9,451 bases of DNA from Lachnospiraceae bacterium UBA4348 (GTDB lineage: Bacteria; Bacillota; Clostridia; Lachnospirales; Lachnospiraceae): contig DGTA01000003.1 in the NCBI GenBank assembly GCA_002394165.1, positions 2,280 to 11,730 of the forward strand, given 5' to 3'. Below the pieces are notes generated by a model, which saw only the letters and a list, made by a program, of their open reading frames with translations, did not search any database and was not told the DNA's origin. Made by a program: the position numbers and the translations under genes. Numbering within the stretch: position 1 is the stretch's first letter; each line of letters begins with the position of its first letter. Shown here piece by piece: positions 6,777 through 9,451 of this stretch.

Positions 6777-6818
6777 CATCGCCGGACGGACATAAGGGGA
6801 TACAGGCGGTAAGCTTAC

Positions 6819-7688
6819 ATGGGGAGAAAAGGAAACAGGCCGGGAAGATCTGCCGGCAGGAAACTGAAAAGAGCCGACCTGATGCATCTGGTGCGGAGAT
6901 TCATGAAGAAGATGTCAGCCGACAAGGTGGGAGTTTATTCCGCCCAGGCTTCCTTCTATCTGATCATGGGTTTTCCCCCGATGCTTCTTATGATGTTTAC
7001 TTTTCTGCGCTATACGCCGTTCTCCGAGAAAATGGTCCTGGACATGCTCGGCAGCCTTCTCAATGAAGATATGATGGAGATGGTCACTTCCGTGGTCAGC
7101 AATATCTATCAGGGATCGCTTGCCTCCTTCTCATTTGCCCTGTTATCCGTGATCTGGATGGCGGGCGGCGGCATGATGGGCCTTACGAACGGCCTTAACA
7201 GCATCCATTCCGTTTATGAAAACCGTAATTATTTCGTCCTGAGGTTTCGGTCCTCCCTGTACGCGATCATCCTGGTGATCGCCTTTATCCTGGCCTTCGG
7301 CGTGATGGTCCTGGGCATGCGCTTCCAGAACCAGCTCTCGGACATCCTTCCGTTCTTCTCGATCGGCAAGCTCTCGAATTTCCTTCTGATCTTCCTGGCG
7401 ATGCTGATGCTGGCGGCATTGTTTACTTTCCTGTATGTGTCGCTGCCGAACAAGAAGATGAATGTGGGGATCCAGGTCTACGGAGCTTTGTTTACGACCA
7501 TCTGCTGGTCCGGCTTCTCCTTCTTCTTTTCGATCTATCTGTCGGCAGCTCAATATCTGTCTCTTCTGTACGGAGGCCTGATCACGCTGATGATGGCCCT
7601 TTTGTGGCTGTATTTTTCGATCTACCTGTTCTTCTTCGGCGCGGAGGTGAGCGCTTACCTCGAAAACCCGGATGAGTTCCCGTTCTGA
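6819..7688 (+). CDS. YihY/virulence factor BrkB family membrane protein
   Basis: The product is 289 residues, typical for the YihY/BrkB family of inner-membrane proteins, whose molecular function is not settled. The first 35 residues are strongly basic and probably cytoplasmic. About six membrane segments follow, near 42-63, 100-120, 146-168, 185-208, 216-240 and 249-274. Family features include the SAQASFYLIMGFPP block at 41-54 (usually A-SLAYY-L-S-FP), the GLTNGLNSIHSVYE block at 121-134, YVSLPNKK at 206-213, and the final GGLITLMMALLWLYFSIYLFFFGAE. The ribosome site at ATG 6819 is weak (AGGCGG at 6804-6809, 9 bases upstream). A later start at Met22 is possible but would remove the basic tail. 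No promoter is visible between the 6S RNA terminator and this gene, so it may depend on readthrough. Despite the family name there is no sign here of a virulence role. Confidence 0.88.
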   Translation: MGRKGNRPGRSAGRKLKRADLMHLVRRFMKKMSADKVGVYSAQASFYLIMGFPPMLLMMFTFLRYTPFSEKMVLDMLGSLLNEDMMEMVTSVVSNIYQGSLASFSFALLSVIWMAGGGMMGLTNGLNSIHSVYENRNYFVLRFRSSLYAIILVIAFILAFGVMVLGMRFQNQLSDILPFFSIGKLSNFLLIFLAMLMLAALFTFLYVSLPNKKMNVGIQVYGALFTTICWSGFSFFFSIYLSAAQYLSLLYGGLITLMMALLWLYFSIYLFFFGAEVSAYLENPDEFPF

Positions 7689-7725
7689 TACGGCCGGAAG
7701 GAGGGGCCCGCGCGGCAAGGTCCAC

Positions 7726-7753
7726 TTGACATAAGAAGGAAATGTGTTAAACT
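7726..7753 (+). promoter_or_regulatory. Promoter of pheST
   Basis: A perfect TTGACA (7726-7731) is followed after 16 bases by TAAACT (7748-7753), which has an extended -10 TG at 7745-7746. Transcription should start near 7760, giving a leader of about 105 nt before pheS. Confidence 0.7.
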
Positions 7754-7820
7754 TGTGTGCAGTGGTTTTTTTGCCGTGAAAGGCCAAAAAGATGAAGGCC
7801 AGGATGGTGCACAGCAATTC

Positions 7821-7850
7821 GTCCCTTGTCTTATGGCAGGGGATTTTTTT
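7821..7850 (+). terminator. Intrinsic terminator in the pheS leader (attenuator)
   Basis: A 10-bp stem including three G-U pairs (7821-7830 with 7835-7844), loop TTAT, then seven T residues (7844-7850). The pheS ribosome site GGGAGG begins only 3 bases later (7853-7858). Since a promoter lies about 70 bases upstream, the hairpin falls inside the pheS transcript and is best read as an attenuator. It would also stop transcription arriving from the YihY gene. No T-box sequence such as GGGTGGTACCGCG is present. Confidence 0.8.
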
Positions 7851-7865
7851 ATGGGAGGTTGACAC

Positions 7866-8885
7866 ATGAACAATAAGCTTCAGGAACTTCAGGGGCGAAT
7901 CATGGCTCAGCTTGAAGAGGCACAGACTCTTGACAGGCTTAATGAGGTGCGTGTTCAGGTCCTTGGAAAAAAAGGTGAACTGACGGCCATGCTCAAAGGC
8001 ATGAAGGATCTTTCCCCCGAGGAAAGACCCACCTTCGGACAGATGGTCAATGAGGTGAGGGCCAGGATCGAGGAGCAGCTCGAGACCGCGAAGAAGAGAC
8101 TGGAAGAAAAGGAACTGACGGCCCGGCTCTCCAGGGAAGTGATCGATGTAACGCTGCCCGCAAAAAAGGAAAGGATCGGCCACCTTCATCCGAACCGCAT
8201 CGCCCAGGAAGAAGTGGAGCGTATTTTTATCGGTATGGGATATGAGGTCGTGGAAGGACCGGAGATCGAGTATGACCGGTATAATTTTGAACTGCTGAAT
8301 ATTCCGGCCAATCACCCGGCCAAAGACGAGCAGGATACATTCTATATCAACAAGGATATCGTCCTGAGGACGCAGACCTCCCCCGTGCAGGCCAGGATCA
8401 TGGAAAAAGGAAAGCTTCCCATCCGGATCATCTCTCCGGGACGCGTTTTCCGCTCCGATGAAGTGGATGCGACCCATTCTCCTTCCTTCCATCAGATCGA
8501 AGGGCTGGTGATCGATGAAAACATCACCTTCTCGGATCTTAAGGGGACCCTTGCCCAGTTTGCCAGGGATCTGTTCGGTGAGGAGACGAAGACCAAATTC
8601 CGCCCTCATCATTTCCCGTTCACAGAACCTTCCGCCGAGATGGATGTCTCCTGCTTCAAGTGCGGGGGTAAGGGATGCCGTTTCTGCAAGGGCAGCGGCT
8701 GGATCGAGATCCTCGGCTGCGGAATGGTCCATCCCCACGTGCTCGAGATGTGCGGGATCGACCAGGAGCGCTACACCGGATTTGCCTTCGGCCTCGGCCT
8801 TGAGAGGATTGCCCTGCTGAAATATGAGATCGATGACATGCGTCTGCTCTATGAGAACGATGATCGTTTCCTGAGACAGTTCTGA
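7866..8885 (+). CDS. pheS: Phenylalanyl-tRNA synthetase alpha subunit
   Basis: PheS is the catalytic subunit of the alpha2-beta2 enzyme that charges tRNA-Phe. The length of 339 residues is standard. Residues 1-90 form the N-terminal coiled coil that contacts the tRNA (charged heptad-like stretch near 60-85). The class II catalytic core follows: LHPN at 107-110, RTQTSPVQAR at 168-177, the motif 2 region FRSDEVDATHSPSFHQIEG at 195-213, and motif 3 GFAFGLGLERIA at 305-316. Four cysteines at 263, 266, 271 and 274 (CFKC and CRFC) form a probable zinc site found in a subset of bacterial PheS. GGGAGG at 7853-7858 lies 7 bases before ATG 7866. pheT begins 13 bases after the stop. Expression is probably controlled by the leader terminator. 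Confidence 0.97.
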   Translation: MNNKLQELQGRIMAQLEEAQTLDRLNEVRVQVLGKKGELTAMLKGMKDLSPEERPTFGQMVNEVRARIEEQLETAKKRLEEKELTARLSREVIDVTLPAKKERIGHLHPNRIAQEEVERIFIGMGYEVVEGPEIEYDRYNFELLNIPANHPAKDEQDTFYINKDIVLRTQTSPVQARIMEKGKLPIRIISPGRVFRSDEVDATHSPSFHQIEGLVIDENITFSDLKGTLAQFARDLFGEETKTKFRPHHFPFTEPSAEMDVSCFKCGGKGCRFCKGSGWIEILGCGMVHPHVLEMCGIDQERYTGFAFGLGLERIALLKYEIDDMRLLYENDDRFLRQF

Positions 8886-8898
8886 CGGGAGGTAACAG

Positions 8899-9451
8899 AT
8901 GAATACGACTTTATCATGGATTAAAGCTTATGTGCCCGATCTTGACGTGACGGCTCAGGAATATACGGATGCCATGACCCTTACCGGAACCAAGGTGGAG
9001 AATTTCACCAGAGCCGATGAGGATCTGGACAGGATCGTGATCGGACAGATCCTGGAGATCAGCGCCCATCCCGATGCGGACAAGCTGATCGTGTGCCAGG
9101 TGGATATCGGAGGAGAGACGGTCCAGATCGTGACCGGCGCCCCCAATGTTCATGTCGGGGACAAGGTCCCGGTAGTGCTCGACGGCGGAAAAGTAGCCGG
9201 TTCCCATGACGGGGCCATGACGCCGGGCGGGATCACCATAAAGGCCGGAAAGCTTCGCGGCGTGGAATCGATGGGCATGATGTGCTCCATCGAAGAACTG
9301 GGCTCATCTAAAGAGATGTATCCGGAAGCGCCGGACAACGGGATCTATATTTTCCCGGAGGACGCCAAAGTGGGCGAAGACGCCGTTCATGCCCTGGGCC
9401 TGGACGATGTGAATTTTGAGTACGAGATCACGTCCAACCGCGTGGACTGCT
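8899..9451 (+). CDS. pheT: Phenylalanyl-tRNA synthetase beta subunit (5' part)
   Basis: The frame is open from ATG 8899 to the window edge, giving 184 codons of a protein that is normally about 800 residues, so most of it lies beyond the window. The start MNTTLSWIKAYVPDL is typical of PheT. Residues 45-150 are the tRNA-binding OB-fold domain, with GQILEISAHPDADKL at 49-63, VTGAPNV at 78-84, and the family-typical KLRGVESMGMMCS at 118-130. ITSNRVDC at 177-184 is the start of the next conserved block. GGGAGG at 8887-8892 lies 6 bases before the start. The gene forms an operon with pheS, and the two products assemble in the same enzyme. Confidence 0.96.
   Translation, partial: MNTTLSWIKAYVPDLDVTAQEYTDAMTLTGTKVENFTRADEDLDRIVIGQILEISAHPDADKLIVCQVDIGGETVQIVTGAPNVHVGDKVPVVLDGGKVAGSHDGAMTPGGITIKAGKLRGVESMGMMCSIEELGSSKEMYPEAPDNGIYIFPEDAKVGEDAVHALGLDDVNFEYEITSNRVDC

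Noticed and set aside
6459..6887. Small ORFs on both strands across the 6S RNA region
   Set aside because: They lack ribosome sites and family resemblance, and they cross the promoters and the structured RNA.
7698..7744. AAGGAGG after the YihY gene suggesting a small ORF
   Set aside because: No start codon is at usable distance. The next ATG (7742) gives two codons and a stop.
7755..7862. A GTG-initiated leader frame before pheS with two Phe-Phe pairs
   Set aside because: The GTG lies before the predicted transcription start and has no ribosome site, and the Phe codons come simply from T runs, one of them the terminator tract.
7143..8738. A 531-codon open frame on the minus strand
   Set aside because: It runs opposite the YihY gene, the pheST promoter and attenuator, and pheS. 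The product is low-complexity and His/Asp-rich with no family resemblance.
1..9451. Defence system, mobile element, CRISPR array or new gene cluster
   Set aside because: All sizeable frames belong to core metabolic, translation or envelope families except one small membrane protein. No repeats, integrase or transposase motifs or attachment-site duplications were seen.

Overview
The window looks like ordinary core chromosome from an anaerobic Firmicute, most likely Clostridia and probably Lachnospiraceae. This rests on AGGAGG-type ribosome sites at nearly every gene, one TTG start, TTGACA/TATAAT promoters, U-tract hairpin terminators, a SleB-type wall hydrolase and the family versions of LeuA and citrate synthase. 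Base composition is even throughout. I see no transposase, integrase, phage gene, CRISPR array or other sign of transfer. The genus call is an inference from gene style only.

Layout. Positions 1-57 hold the 3' end of a tRNA (probably proline) and its terminator. Then come a Nudix hydrolase (78-557) and leuA, 2-isopropylmalate synthase (554-2233), overlapping by 4 bases. A strong promoter followed by a palindrome leads to a secreted SleB-type hydrolase (2378-3142), which ends at a good terminator. Next is thrC, threonine synthase (3235-4722), with a small three-helix membrane protein (4734-5087) tightly behind it. A citrate synthase gene on the minus strand (6462-5092) converges on that pair with only 4 bases between.

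The 356-base gap at 6463-6818 is not empty. It carries back-to-back promoters, one for citrate synthase and one for a structured RNA of about 190 nt (about 6587-6776) that I read as 6S RNA (ssrS). After it lies a YihY/BrkB-family membrane protein (6819-7688). The window closes with pheS (7866-8885) and the first 184 codons of pheT (from 8899). These are preceded by their own promoter and by an intrinsic terminator placed just before the pheS ribosome site, which suggests attenuation.

Functionally the region mixes amino-acid biosynthesis (leucine, threonine, and citrate as the route to glutamate), Phe-tRNA charging, wall turnover and a global transcription regulator RNA. No novel multi-gene system is visible. 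The items most worth checking are the 6S RNA, the pheS leader (attenuator without a T-box, with a possible short upstream ORF), the palindrome at the SleB promoter and the unknown membrane protein after thrC.
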